Of a stretch of DNA of 12,835 nt, positions 1-6,639 are shown piece by piece; position 1 is the first letter of the stretch, and every line of letters begins with the position of its first letter. The stretch is from DATLCI01 sp046714215 (GTDB lineage Bacteria > Acidobacteriota > Terriglobia > Terriglobales > Acidobacteriaceae): the NCBI GenBank assembly GCA_046714215.1, contig JBKKBM010000044.1:1-12835 (forward strand), read 5' to 3'. A program made the translations under genes and the position numbers. The notes beneath the pieces are model-generated. The model saw only the letters and a program-made list of their open reading frames with translations. It searched no databases and had not been told where the DNA came from.

Positions 1-1403
1 CATCACTACATCTGCCCGCGCATTTCGATTACAAGGTCGCCGGCTTCCAGCCGAGATTCGATATCGATATCCCGTGGATCTCCACTCCCAACATCCACTA
101 CCACCTCGGCGTCGACGGACTCTCCATGTGGCTCGTGGTGATGACCACCTTGCTGGTGCCGCTCGCTATCATCAGCTCGTGGAATTCCATCCATGGCCGC
201 GTAAAAGAGTTCATGATCCTCATGCTCTTGCAGGAAGCCGCCATGATCGGCGTATTCCTCGCGCTCGACACCTTCCTCTTCTACGTCTTCTGGGAAGCAA
301 CGCTCATCCCGATGGCGCTGCTTATCGGTGTCTATGGTCATGAGCGCCGTGTCTACGCGGCAGTAAAGTTTTTCCTGTACACCATGGTCGCCTCCGTCTT
401 CATGCTGGCCGCCATCATCTGGCTGTACATCAAGACAGGAAGCTTCGATTACTTGGTCATCCAAAATGCGCTGCTCAATTCTGCGGACCCGGCCTTCAGC
501 GGGGCGCTGGCGACGGCCGCACCCTGGCTTTTCCTCGCGTTCTTCATCGCTTTCGCCGTAAAGGTGCCGCTCTTCCCCTTCCATACATGGTTGCCGGATG
601 CGCACGTGGAAGCGCCCACTGCGGGATCCATCTTGTTGGCGGGCGTGCTGCTAAAGATGGGAACGTACGGCCTCTTGCGCTTCAATGTCGCGCTCTTTCC
701 GGAGCAAGCGCGCATCCACGCGCCGTGGATCATCGCGCTCGCCATCATCGGCATCATCTATGGCGCGCTCGTGGCGCTGGTCCAACCCAACCTAAAGAAA
801 CTGATCGCGTATTCATCGGTCAGCCACTTGGGTTTCGTGGTGCTGGGCATCTTCAGTTTCAATGCCGCTGGCGCCGACGGCGCCGTCTACCAGATGCTCA
901 ACCACGGCATCTCTACCGGCGCGCTCTTCATGCTGGCGGGGATGCTCTACGACCGCCGCCATACCTATGAGATCAAAGAATTCGGCGGACTCGCCACTCC
1001 CATGCCCGTCTACGCCATGATCTTCCTGTTGATCACGCTCTCGTCCATCGGCTTGCCGCTGATGAACGGATTTGTCGGCGAATTCCTTATCCTGGTGGGC
1101 GCCTTCCAGGCCAAAGGCATCTACGGAATGCTCGCCACCACGGGCGTGATCTGGAGCGCAGGCTACATGCTGTGGCTATACCAGCGAACATTTTTCGGGA
1201 CCATCAAAGTTGAGGCGAATCGCGGGCTCCTCGACCTCGACACCCGTGAACGCGTCGCACTGCTACCCTTGGTCGCGCTGGCGCTTCTCATGGGCCTGGC
1301 TTCTCCCTACTGGATGAAAGCCATCGACCCCACCACCAAAACGATCAATGAAGCGCACACGACGATGCGTCCTACTTCGCCCGTGGCAGCGGTGGTGAAA
1401 TGA
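1..1403 (+). CDS. nuoM: NADH-quinone oxidoreductase subunit M (5' partial)
   Basis: This is an antiporter-like, proton-pumping membrane subunit of respiratory complex I. The frame is open from base 3 to the TGA at 1401-1403, giving 466 residues. The ATG at 126 is internal, because the residues before it (ending IHYHLGVDGLSMW) are typical NuoM sequence, so the true start lies off the left edge. Numbering from that internal Met, the pumping residues of E. coli NuoM are matched: Glu57 in FWEATLIPM (E144), Lys146 in VKVPLFPFHTWLPDAH (K234), Lys177 in LLKMGTYG (K265) and Glu319 in GFVGEF (E407). The spacings 89, 31 and 142 agree with the E. coli spacings as I recall them. The stop overlaps the nuoN start as ATGA, so the two are probably translationally coupled within a nuo operon. 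Family assignment is near certain. Confidence 0.97.
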   Translation, partial: SLHLPAHFDYKVAGFQPRFDIDIPWISTPNIHYHLGVDGLSMWLVVMTTLLVPLAIISSWNSIHGRVKEFMILMLLQEAAMIGVFLALDTFLFYVFWEATLIPMALLIGVYGHERRVYAAVKFFLYTMVASVFMLAAIIWLYIKTGSFDYLVIQNALLNSADPAFSGALATAAPWLFLAFFIAFAVKVPLFPFHTWLPDAHVEAPTAGSILLAGVLLKMGTYGLLRFNVALFPEQARIHAPWIIALAIIGIIYGALVALVQPNLKKLIAYSSVSHLGFVVLGIFSFNAAGADGAVYQMLNHGISTGALFMLAGMLYDRRHTYEIKEFGGLATPMPVYAMIFLLITLSSIGLPLMNGFVGEFLILVGAFQAKGIYGMLATTGVIWSAGYMLWLYQRTFFGTIKVEANRGLLDLDTRERVALLPLVALALLMGLASPYWMKAIDPTTKTINEAHTTMRPTSPVAAVVK

Positions 1404-2854
1404 AGACCTTGATCGATAGTTCCCAGTATTTCAGCGTGCTGCCGGAGATCATTCTCACGATCGCCGGCATGATCATCATGCTGGTGGAGCCGCTCATGGG
1501 CGCGCGCAGCAGCCGCAAGCCCCTGGGATACCTCTCCCTGGCCGCGCTGGCCGCTGCGCTTATTGCCAGCTTCTGCCAGGTCAACCATCTGGGCACGGCA
1601 TTCTTCGGCATGGTGCGGGTGGACTTCTTCAGCATCTTCTTCCATGTGACTATCATCGCCATCTCCATCCTGGCGGTGCTGTCTTCGCTTGATTACCTGG
1701 AGACGCAGAGCATCCGCGCCGGCGAATACTACGGACTCATCCTGCTGGGCACGGTCGGCATGGTGCTGATGTCGTCGGCGATGGAGCTGGTCATGATGTT
1801 CATCGCGCTCGAGATCTCCTCCATCTCGACTTACATTCTCGCCGGCTTCCGGCGTCGCATCGCCACCAGCGCCGAGTCTTCGCTCAAATACTTCCTGCTG
1901 GGCTCATTTGCCACCGCGTTCTTTCTCTACGGCGTGGCCCTGATCTACGGCTCCACCGGGACCACCAACATAACCGCGATTGCGGCGGCGTTGCGCAGCG
2001 GCAATGTTTCCGGCCTCACCTATATGGCGCTGGCGCTGATGTTCGTCGGCCTGGGCTTCAAAGTGGCCGCTGCCCCCTTCCACGTCTGGACCCCCGACGT
2101 CTATGAGGGCGCGCCCGCTCCCATCGTGGCGCTGATGTCCACCGGCCCCAAGGCCGCGGCCTTCGCCTTGATGCTGCGCGTCTTCTTTGGCGCGTTCGGA
2201 CTGCTCGGTGCTTGGTGGATGCCGCTGGTGTGGATCTCCGCCGCACTGTCAATGACTTTAGGCAACATTGGCGCGCTGCTCCAGAACAACGTGAAGCGCA
2301 TGCTGGCGTATTCGTCCATCGCCCACGCAGGATACGTGCTGGTGGCCTTCGCATCGCTGCAGGAGATCGGAATCTCCGCCGCCATCTTCTATACCGCGAC
2401 TTACGCCGCCATGAACGTAGGCGCCTTCGCCGTGGTCAGTCACTTCGCCAGTGAAGGCGAACGCTACGTCTCCATCGACGACTACGCCGGACTCGGCCAC
2501 CGCTCGCCCGTCCTGGCCATCACTCTCACCATCTTCATGCTGTCGCTCATCGGCATCCCGCTTACGGGCGGATTTATGGGCAAATTTCTCGTCTTCAACG
2601 CCGCCCTGAAGGCGAACCTGGTTTGGCTGACCATCATCGGTGTGGTCAACAGCGCTATCGCCGCCTATTACTACCTGCGCCTCATCGTGGTCATGTATAT
2701 GAAGGAAGGCGACGACTCCGTAGTCCTTACCCCGGTGCCGGTCGCGGTGGCCGCTTCGCTTATCCTGGCCGCCGCCCTCACCATTTATATGGGCGTCGCC
2801 CCCGGATACATCCTCGACATCGCCACTCGGGGCGCGCGCGACCTCGTCCGTTAA
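1400..2854 (+). CDS. nuoN: NADH-quinone oxidoreductase subunit N
   Basis: This is the second antiporter-like subunit of complex I, an inner-membrane proton channel next to NuoM. At 484 residues it is close to the usual length (E. coli about 485). Visible landmarks are Glu138 in FIALEISSISTYIL, Lys221 in FKVAAAPFHVWTPDVYEGAP, Lys251 in STGPKAAAF, the VKRMLAYSSIAHAGY segment near 298-312, and Lys395 in GGFMGKF. They correspond to the E133, K217, K247 and K395 of E. coli NuoN, the central charged axis of the proton path. The hydrophobic profile is continuous, with a short basic C-terminus. The ATG at 1400 overlaps the nuoM stop by four bases. nuoN is normally the last gene of a nuo operon, and here it is followed by genes on the opposite strand, which fits. 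Confidence 0.97.
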   Translation: MKTLIDSSQYFSVLPEIILTIAGMIIMLVEPLMGARSSRKPLGYLSLAALAAALIASFCQVNHLGTAFFGMVRVDFFSIFFHVTIIAISILAVLSSLDYLETQSIRAGEYYGLILLGTVGMVLMSSAMELVMMFIALEISSISTYILAGFRRRIATSAESSLKYFLLGSFATAFFLYGVALIYGSTGTTNITAIAAALRSGNVSGLTYMALALMFVGLGFKVAAAPFHVWTPDVYEGAPAPIVALMSTGPKAAAFALMLRVFFGAFGLLGAWWMPLVWISAALSMTLGNIGALLQNNVKRMLAYSSIAHAGYVLVAFASLQEIGISAAIFYTATYAAMNVGAFAVVSHFASEGERYVSIDDYAGLGHRSPVLAITLTIFMLSLIGIPLTGGFMGKFLVFNAALKANLVWLTIIGVVNSAIAAYYYLRLIVVMYMKEGDDSVVLTPVPVAVAASLILAAALTIYMGVAPGYILDIATRGARDLVR

Positions 2855-2866
2855 AACGCCAATCGC

Positions 2867-3580
2867 CTATTCAATCGCTGCGGTCACATCTTTGCGCTGA
2901 AAAATAAGACCCGCTAACGCCCAGAAGAAAAGTATCTGCAAAATGGCCATGGGCACAAAGTCCCAGCCACCCGCCCAGCCGTGCACAAAGTCTGAGTTGA
3001 AGATCTGCTGCAGTACATACCCCGCAGGTGACAAGACTCCCACTGGATTTCCTTTCCACGCCTGTAGCCCCGCCGGTAATCCCGCGAGAATAATGGTGCC
3101 GATGGTCGCCACCAGTGGGTGCGCGAACGTCGAGAACATGGTCGCGATAGCGGCGACCAGCACGCCCGCCAGCGTGGCCGCCGCCAAAATCGACCAGATT
3201 GGCCAAATCTGCGCCGAGAATCCCAGCCGCGACGCCAGCCACACATTTACCAATCCCAAGCTCACCATATAAAGGCACGTCATCAGCACGCTGCCCAGCA
3301 TCAGCCCCGCAATATATTCGTGCCGGCGGATGCCCTTCGACAACACGGACAATATCCGCCGTGACTGGCGCTCGCCGTGTACCGACGCGGCCGCCAGGAA
3401 CAGCGTATAGACCACACCGTAGGCGGTCTGCTGGTGGAAGAGCGCGAGCAGATCACTGCGGTCGCCGCCTCCCCACAACCCAAAGAGCAGGCCGAAGCCT
3501 ACCACCCACGCCAGAAAGACATAAGTCACGATGCGCTGCTGGCGGACAAAATTGATTGCGATCAGCCACACCGGGATCAT
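2867..3580 (-). CDS. ABC-2 type transporter permease
   Basis: This is the membrane partner of the ABC ATPase encoded immediately upstream. It is 237 residues from the ATG at 3580, which overlaps the ATPase stop as ATGA; a GGAG lies 8 bases before it (3589-3592). A longer frame reaches 3715, but it would sit inside the ATPase gene and add 45 polar residues. Hydrophobic segments fall near residues 17-35, 54-68, 93-115, 129-149, 155-172 and 208-227, so about six membrane spans. After the second span comes a polar stretch, GERQSRRILSVLSKGIRRHEY (69-89), in the place where ABC-2 permeases carry their conserved cytosolic EGT/SRP-like loop. The substrate cannot be told from sequence. The family includes exporters of drugs, lipids, polysaccharides and Na+. 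The gene ends 12 bases from the convergent nuoN stop. Confidence 0.85.
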   Translation of the reverse strand: MIPVWLIAINFVRQQRIVTYVFLAWVVGFGLLFGLWGGGDRSDLLALFHQQTAYGVVYTLFLAAASVHGERQSRRILSVLSKGIRRHEYIAGLMLGSVLMTCLYMVSLGLVNVWLASRLGFSAQIWPIWSILAAATLAGVLVAAIATMFSTFAHPLVATIGTIILAGLPAGLQAWKGNPVGVLSPAGYVLQQIFNSDFVHGWAGGWDFVPMAILQILFFWALAGLIFQRKDVTAAIE

Positions 3581-4548
3581 TGCGGCTTCTCCGGCGTTTC
3601 GGTTTCCGCTGTCAGCTCCGTCTTTGTGAGTTCCGTCTTGGTGAGTTCTAGAAACAGCTCCTCCAACGAACGCCGCATTGGCGTCACGGACAATACCTCT
3701 CCCCCCGACATCCACATTCTTTCAATGGCCGCGCGTTGCGCACTGGCCGCAACCCGCAACGTCACTTGCCCGTCATCGCCCCCTGACGCGCTATATCCTT
3801 CCGCAACGATTTTCTGGAGATCACCGCCGCGCGCCACGATCTCATACTCCGCGCCCGTCTCCAGCAACTCCGCGACTGTGCCCTGGCGAACCAGTCGCCC
3901 GTTGTGCAGGATGCCGATGCGGTCGCACACCAGCTCCACCTCTGACAGCAAGTGTGAACTCAGGAATATGGTCTTACCCTGCGCCTGCGCACGTTGGAGA
4001 ATCTCGCGCACGGTCACGCGCCCGGCGGTGTCGAGCGCGGAGGTCGGTTCGTCGAGGATCAGCAACTCCGGATCGTTCACCAGCGCCTGCGCCAGACCCA
4101 CCCGTTGCAGCATGCCGCGCGAGAACTTCGAGACCTGCTTGCCCGCCACCTCGCGCAGGTCAAAGCTGTCCAGCAAATCTTTCGTACGTTGCGCAAGTTG
4201 TGGGTCCCGGACGCCGTTCAACCGGCCATGCACCCGGATCAGCGCCTCCGCCGGCCGATGGTAGAAGGCGATGTTCTCCGGTAGAAAGCCGATGCGCCGC
4301 CGCGTGCGCGCATGTCCAAAGGGATGGTCTAACATCGTCCCGCGGCCCGACGTCGCCGCCATCAGTCCGAGCGCAATATGGATTGCCGTCGTCTTACCCG
4401 CTCCGTTGGGGCCGAGAAAACCGAATATCTCGCCCGGCTGGACCGCCAGGGAGAAATCTTCGAGCGCCCGGAACGACTTTCGACTCCAAAAGCCGCGGTA
4501 CTCCTTACTGACGTGTTGAAATTCGAGCGCGGAGGGCATCGCCATCAT
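3577..4548 (-). CDS. ABC transporter ATP-binding protein (ABC-2 / CcmA-NatA-like)
   Basis: This cytosolic ATPase powers the adjacent ABC-2 permease. Its 323 residues contain Walker A GPNGAGKTT (46-54), a Q-loop region GFLPEN with Glu in place of Gln (88-92), the signature variant SKFSRGM (140-146), Walker B LLILDEP (162-168), D-loop SALD (170-173) and switch His199 in LSSHLL. The SRGM signature and the LPEN loop are usual in the NatA/DrrA-like export group, not signs of damage. Residues 230-300 form the usual accessory region ending SLEELFLEL, followed by a repetitive acidic tail (301-323). Three ATGs lie close together at 4548, 4545 and 4539; none has a good Shine-Dalgarno, so the start is uncertain by up to three codons. 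The gene starts only 24 bases beyond the T-tract of the atp terminator, which leaves little room for its own promoter. Confidence 0.92.
   Translation of the reverse strand: MMAMPSALEFQHVSKEYRGFWSRKSFRALEDFSLAVQPGEIFGFLGPNGAGKTTAIHIALGLMAATSGRGTMLDHPFGHARTRRRIGFLPENIAFYHRPAEALIRVHGRLNGVRDPQLAQRTKDLLDSFDLREVAGKQVSKFSRGMLQRVGLAQALVNDPELLILDEPTSALDTAGRVTVREILQRAQAQGKTIFLSSHLLSEVELVCDRIGILHNGRLVRQGTVAELLETGAEYEIVARGGDLQKIVAEGYSASGGDDGQVTLRVAASAQRAAIERMWMSGGEVLSVTPMRRSLEELFLELTKTELTKTELTAETETPEKPQ
3604..3648 (-). repeat. 15-bp in-frame tandem repeat in the ABC ATPase tail
   Basis: Three consecutive 15-bp units (3634-3648, 3619-3633, 3604-3618) encode ELTKT, ELTKT and ELTAE. The first two differ at one base of 15; the third is diverged. 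The unit is a multiple of three, so copy changes keep the frame. It lies just beyond the conserved C-terminal region of the ATPase, and just before the overlap with the permease gene. Confidence 0.85.
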
Positions 4549-4572
4549 TGTATGAGATGCGGTAAAGCAATG

Positions 4573-4600
4573 AAAAAGCCCTCGCCGCAGCGAGGGCTTT
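4573..4600 (-). terminator. Intrinsic terminator of the atp F0 cluster
   Basis: Read on the minus strand, a perfect 11-bp stem AAAGCCCTCGC / GCGAGGGCTTT (4590-4600 and 4575-4585) encloses a 4-base loop and runs into five Ts (4577-4573, three of them shared with the stem). It starts 18 bases after the atpE stop codon, which defines the 3' end of the F0 transcript. On the plus strand the stem is followed by TTTGATACT, a poor U-tract, so it should act mainly in the atp direction. Confidence 0.9.
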
Positions 4601-4618
4601 GATACTAACTGCGCTCGC

Positions 4619-4933
4619 TTACAACGCGCGCAGGAACAGCATGACCCAGATGAACAGCACCAGCGATTCGATGAAGGCCAGACCGAAGATCATGGCCAAC
4701 TGAATGCCGCCGCGGGCGCCGGGGTTGCGCGCAATGCCTTCGCAGGCGGAGCCGGCGACGCGCGCCTGGCCCAATCCGGCCAGACCCACGGCGATGCCCA
4801 GGCCGATGCCTGAGAGTCCCCAGTTACCGAACGAGCCTGCAGGAGCGTTAGCCGGCGCCTGCGCGAATGCCGGGGTGGCGAAGAGCATGACCGCCGCCAG
4901 CATCATGAATACGATGACCGCTTTTCTGTTCAT
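4619..4933 (-). CDS. atpE: F0F1 ATP synthase subunit c with N-terminal signal-like extension
   Basis: This is the rotor-ring subunit that carries the coupling ion through F0. The 104 residues are longer than the usual 70-90. The extra part is a signal-peptide-like N-terminus: Lys/Arg at 3-4, a hydrophobic run 6-19 and a possible cleavage site ATPAFA-QAP near residues 24/25. The core has a first helix (about 39-60), the polar loop with EGIARNPGA (65-73) and a second helix (about 77-101) holding the ion-binding Glu89 in LAFIESLVLF. Gln56 is 33 residues before Glu89, and Ser90 follows it. The ATG at 4933 has an excellent AAGGAG five bases upstream (4939-4944), as expected for a high-copy subunit. 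An 89-base spacer separates it from atpB, and a terminator follows it. Confidence 0.96.
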   Translation of the reverse strand: MNRKAVIVFMMLAAVMLFATPAFAQAPANAPAGSFGNWGLSGIGLGIAVGLAGLGQARVAGSACEGIARNPGARGGIQLAMIFGLAFIESLVLFIWVMLFLRAL

Positions 4934-5022
4934 TGTTTCTCCTTTTGCATCATCTCCAGTGGGTGGTTGGCGCTCACCGTGCTGGCGCCCTCACGCTGGC
5001 GAAGATCTTGGTCGCGCTCGCC
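4934..5022 (-). promoter_or_regulatory. atpB-atpE intercistronic spacer with strong Shine-Dalgarno
   Basis: This is the longest spacer inside the F0 cluster (89 bases; the others are 27 bases or an overlap). It ends in AAAAGGAGAAACA directly before the atpE ATG, an A-rich and probably unstructured ribosome-binding site. In E. coli the region before atpE is a known translational enhancer that helps make the many c copies. A similar role here is inference from position and sequence. I see no convincing promoter or terminator in it. Confidence 0.5.
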
Positions 5023-5760
5023 TTAATGTTCTTCTTCGGCCACCGCGCCGGAAAGATAGATCATGGTCAGGAGCACAAAAATGTAGGCTTGTAGCAGCGA
5101 AACGCCCAGATGCAGCCCCAGGAATGCCACCGGCAGTACCACCGGCACCAGCGAGAAGAAGGCCAGCGTCACCATCTCACCCGCATACATATTGGCGTAG
5201 AGACGAATGGTCAGCGACATCACGCGCGCGCTATGGCTGATGATCTCAATGGGAAACATTAGCGGGGCCAGCCACGGCACCGGTCCGGCAAAATGCTTCA
5301 TGTAATGCACAAAGCCTTGCTGGCGCAAGCCGTGAAAATGGTAGTAAGTGAAAGTCGCGATGGCAAAGCCCAGGGGCACGCTCGGGAATTGCGTGGGTGA
5401 GAGGAACCCGGGGATCAGTCCCAGCAGGTTGCTCACCACGATGAACAGGCCGATGGTCACGATGTACGGCACAAAGCGCTTGTACTCATGCCCGATGATC
5501 TCTTCACTCTGTCCCGCCATCGCTTCGTGGATCATCTCAGCCACGTGCTGGATCTTGCCCGGATTGTCCACCGAGAGGCGCGCCCGCACCGCGATGAAGA
5601 ACGTCAGCAGCAGCGCCACCACCAGCAGCTGCATAGCGACCGGGTCGGTGATGGGATTATGCGGGTCGTGCGGATGAATGCCGATAGCGTTCAGCAGCGC
5701 CGCCACCGGCCCGCCGAACAGGTGATTCAGTTGTTCCGTCAACCAGAGTTGCTCGTGCAT
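5023..5760 (-). CDS. atpB: F0F1 ATP synthase subunit a
   Basis: This is the stator membrane subunit that supplies the two ion half-channels against the c-ring. It has 245 residues. Diagnostic features are the essential Arg186 in SLTIRLYANMYAGE (E. coli R210 region), Asn190 and Glu195 in the same helix, and Gln224 in LLQAYIFVLLTMIYLSGA (E. coli Q252 region). The N-terminus has a His/Pro-rich stretch (GIHPHDPHNPITDP, 27-40) before the first clear membrane span (about 42-58). The protein ends AEEEH. The start is ATG 5760 with GAAGG five bases upstream (5766-5770). It lies 27 bases after atpI and 89 bases before atpE, all on the same strand, the classic I-a-c order. Confidence 0.97.
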   Translation of the reverse strand: MHEQLWLTEQLNHLFGGPVAALLNAIGIHPHDPHNPITDPVAMQLLVVALLLTFFIAVRARLSVDNPGKIQHVAEMIHEAMAGQSEEIIGHEYKRFVPYIVTIGLFIVVSNLLGLIPGFLSPTQFPSVPLGFAIATFTYYHFHGLRQQGFVHYMKHFAGPVPWLAPLMFPIEIISHSARVMSLTIRLYANMYAGEMVTLAFFSLVPVVLPVAFLGLHLGVSLLQAYIFVLLTMIYLSGAVAEEEH

Positions 5761-5787
5761 CGTCGCCTTCAGAAAAGTTAAATGTTG

Positions 5788-6264
5788 CTAATCGCCGTGC
5801 CGGAGCGAGTACACCACTTCCGTCACCGCCTCCGCCAAAAGGGCCACTACGGAGAGGAAAAAGCCCGCTATAAGACCCAAAACACTGAGTGAAGAACTGG
5901 AGATTATAGCATAGGCCACAGTAGCGATCACCAGGTAGCGGAAGATGAACTTGAACACCACGGCGCGCCCTTGGGATGCGCTTTGAGGGGCAGCTTCACT
6001 GGCGTTTTCCGCGCTGGCTCCCTGCCCCGCCACCCGATCCGTCAACGCGATGATCGACTGCTTCAGCCACACGAAATTCAGATAAGCGAGGCCCGCTCCC
6101 AACAGGAATCCGCCGCCGCCGCGCCAACCATATACCAGCAAAGCCAGTCCGCTCCCGGTCACGCCCAGCGCGATGATCACCGCCTGCATTCGCCGATAGG
6201 CGCCGGCATAGAAAGCCTCCGCCGCCGGACTCGCCTCCACCAAGGTGGTCTGGTCAGTTTCCAC
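5788..6264 (-). CDS. atpI: ATP synthase protein I (AtpI-like)
   Basis: This is a probable AtpI-family membrane protein, thought in other bacteria to help c-ring assembly or to supply Mg2+ to the synthase. It has 158 residues and about four hydrophobic spans (28-45, 50-66, 104-122, 126-149). The two pairs are separated by an Ala/Ser/Gln-rich polar linker (79-100). The start is GTG at 6264, with AAGGAG four bases upstream (6269-6274). It overlaps the end of the preceding atpZ-like gene by 11 bases, and atpB follows after 27 bases. The position just before subunit a is the usual one for atpI. Sequence conservation in this family is poor, so the call rests on topology and context as much as on motifs. 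Confidence 0.8.
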   Translation of the reverse strand: METDQTTLVEASPAAEAFYAGAYRRMQAVIIALGVTGSGLALLVYGWRGGGGFLLGAGLAYLNFVWLKQSIIALTDRVAGQGASAENASEAAPQSASQGRAVVFKFIFRYLVIATVAYAIISSSSLSVLGLIAGFFLSVVALLAEAVTEVVYSLRHGD

Positions 6265-6496
6265 CCGTCTCCTTATTCATCCGCATCACCGTGCGAATGA
6301 GATCGTAAAAGCCAGCGACTACGCCCAATCCCAGGCCGACTAGATACAGATAACTGGTTCCGAGCCAGCGATCCAGCAACGCGCCCAGCAACCACCCCGC
6401 AATCACTCCTCCTGGCAGCGCGAACGCGATGTGGCTGTACTTCAGCCCTTCCACCAAGATGCCCTGTTTGCGCGGTTCTTTCGGCGTTTCCGGCAT
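6254..6496 (-). CDS. atpZ: AtpZ/AtpI-family small membrane protein (F0F1 accessory)
   Basis: This small protein has two membrane spans (about residues 22-41 and 49-68 of 80). The first reads FALPGGVIAGWLLGALLDRWLGTS, the pattern of the AtpZ family (often annotated as putative F0F1-ATPase subunit or ATPase gene 1). In species where it was studied, AtpZ acts with AtpI in Mg2+/Ca2+ supply or c-ring assembly. I chose ATG 6496 because GGGGGA (6503-6508) stands six bases before it. The frame extends to a TTG at 6532 with 12 more residues, but nothing like a Shine-Dalgarno precedes that codon. It is the first gene of the F0 cluster and overlaps atpI by 11 bases, so translation is probably coupled. 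Confidence 0.82.
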   Translation of the reverse strand: MPETPKEPRKQGILVEGLKYSHIAFALPGGVIAGWLLGALLDRWLGTSYLYLVGLGLGVVAGFYDLIRTVMRMNKETGGN

Positions 6497-6639
6497 CCCC
6501 AGTCCCCCGTCAGGTTTATACCCTATTTCCAATCTAAGTCATTGCTAATCCACAGGCGCGCGCGATACCATTCTACCTGTCACCCCATCCTCAAAAATTG
6601 AACACCCAAGTTCCTCGGACCGAAATAAGGAGACTTCCC
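6497..6639. promoter_or_regulatory. Divergent intergenic region: atp F0 cluster / TonB-dependent receptor
   Basis: These 143 bases separate two divergent transcription units, so both promoters should lie here. For the atp side, a weak candidate on the minus strand is ATGACT (6537-6542), a 16-base spacer and TATAAA (6515-6520). It would start transcription near 6508, with a very short leader, so it is doubtful. For the receptor, TTGCTA (6542-6547), a 16-base spacer and GATACC (6564-6569) is a poor match. The AAGGAG at 6627-6632 is the receptor ribosome-binding site. No clear operator palindrome was seen. Confidence 0.35.

Noticed and set aside
3581..3715. 45-residue N-terminal extension of the ABC permease to an upstream start
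   Set aside because: It would lie wholly within the ATPase coding region and lacks membrane character. ATG 3580 with ATGA coupling and a GGAG fits better.
3377..4264. Plus-strand open frame of 295 codons over the ABC ATPase
   Set aside because: The minus strand has all ABC motifs in order. The plus frame is Ser/Arg/Pro-rich antisense.
6598..6639. Upstream TTG start for the TonB-dependent receptor
   Set aside because: It would put 14 polar residues before a standard signal peptide, and AAGGAG at 6627-6632 points to ATG 6640.
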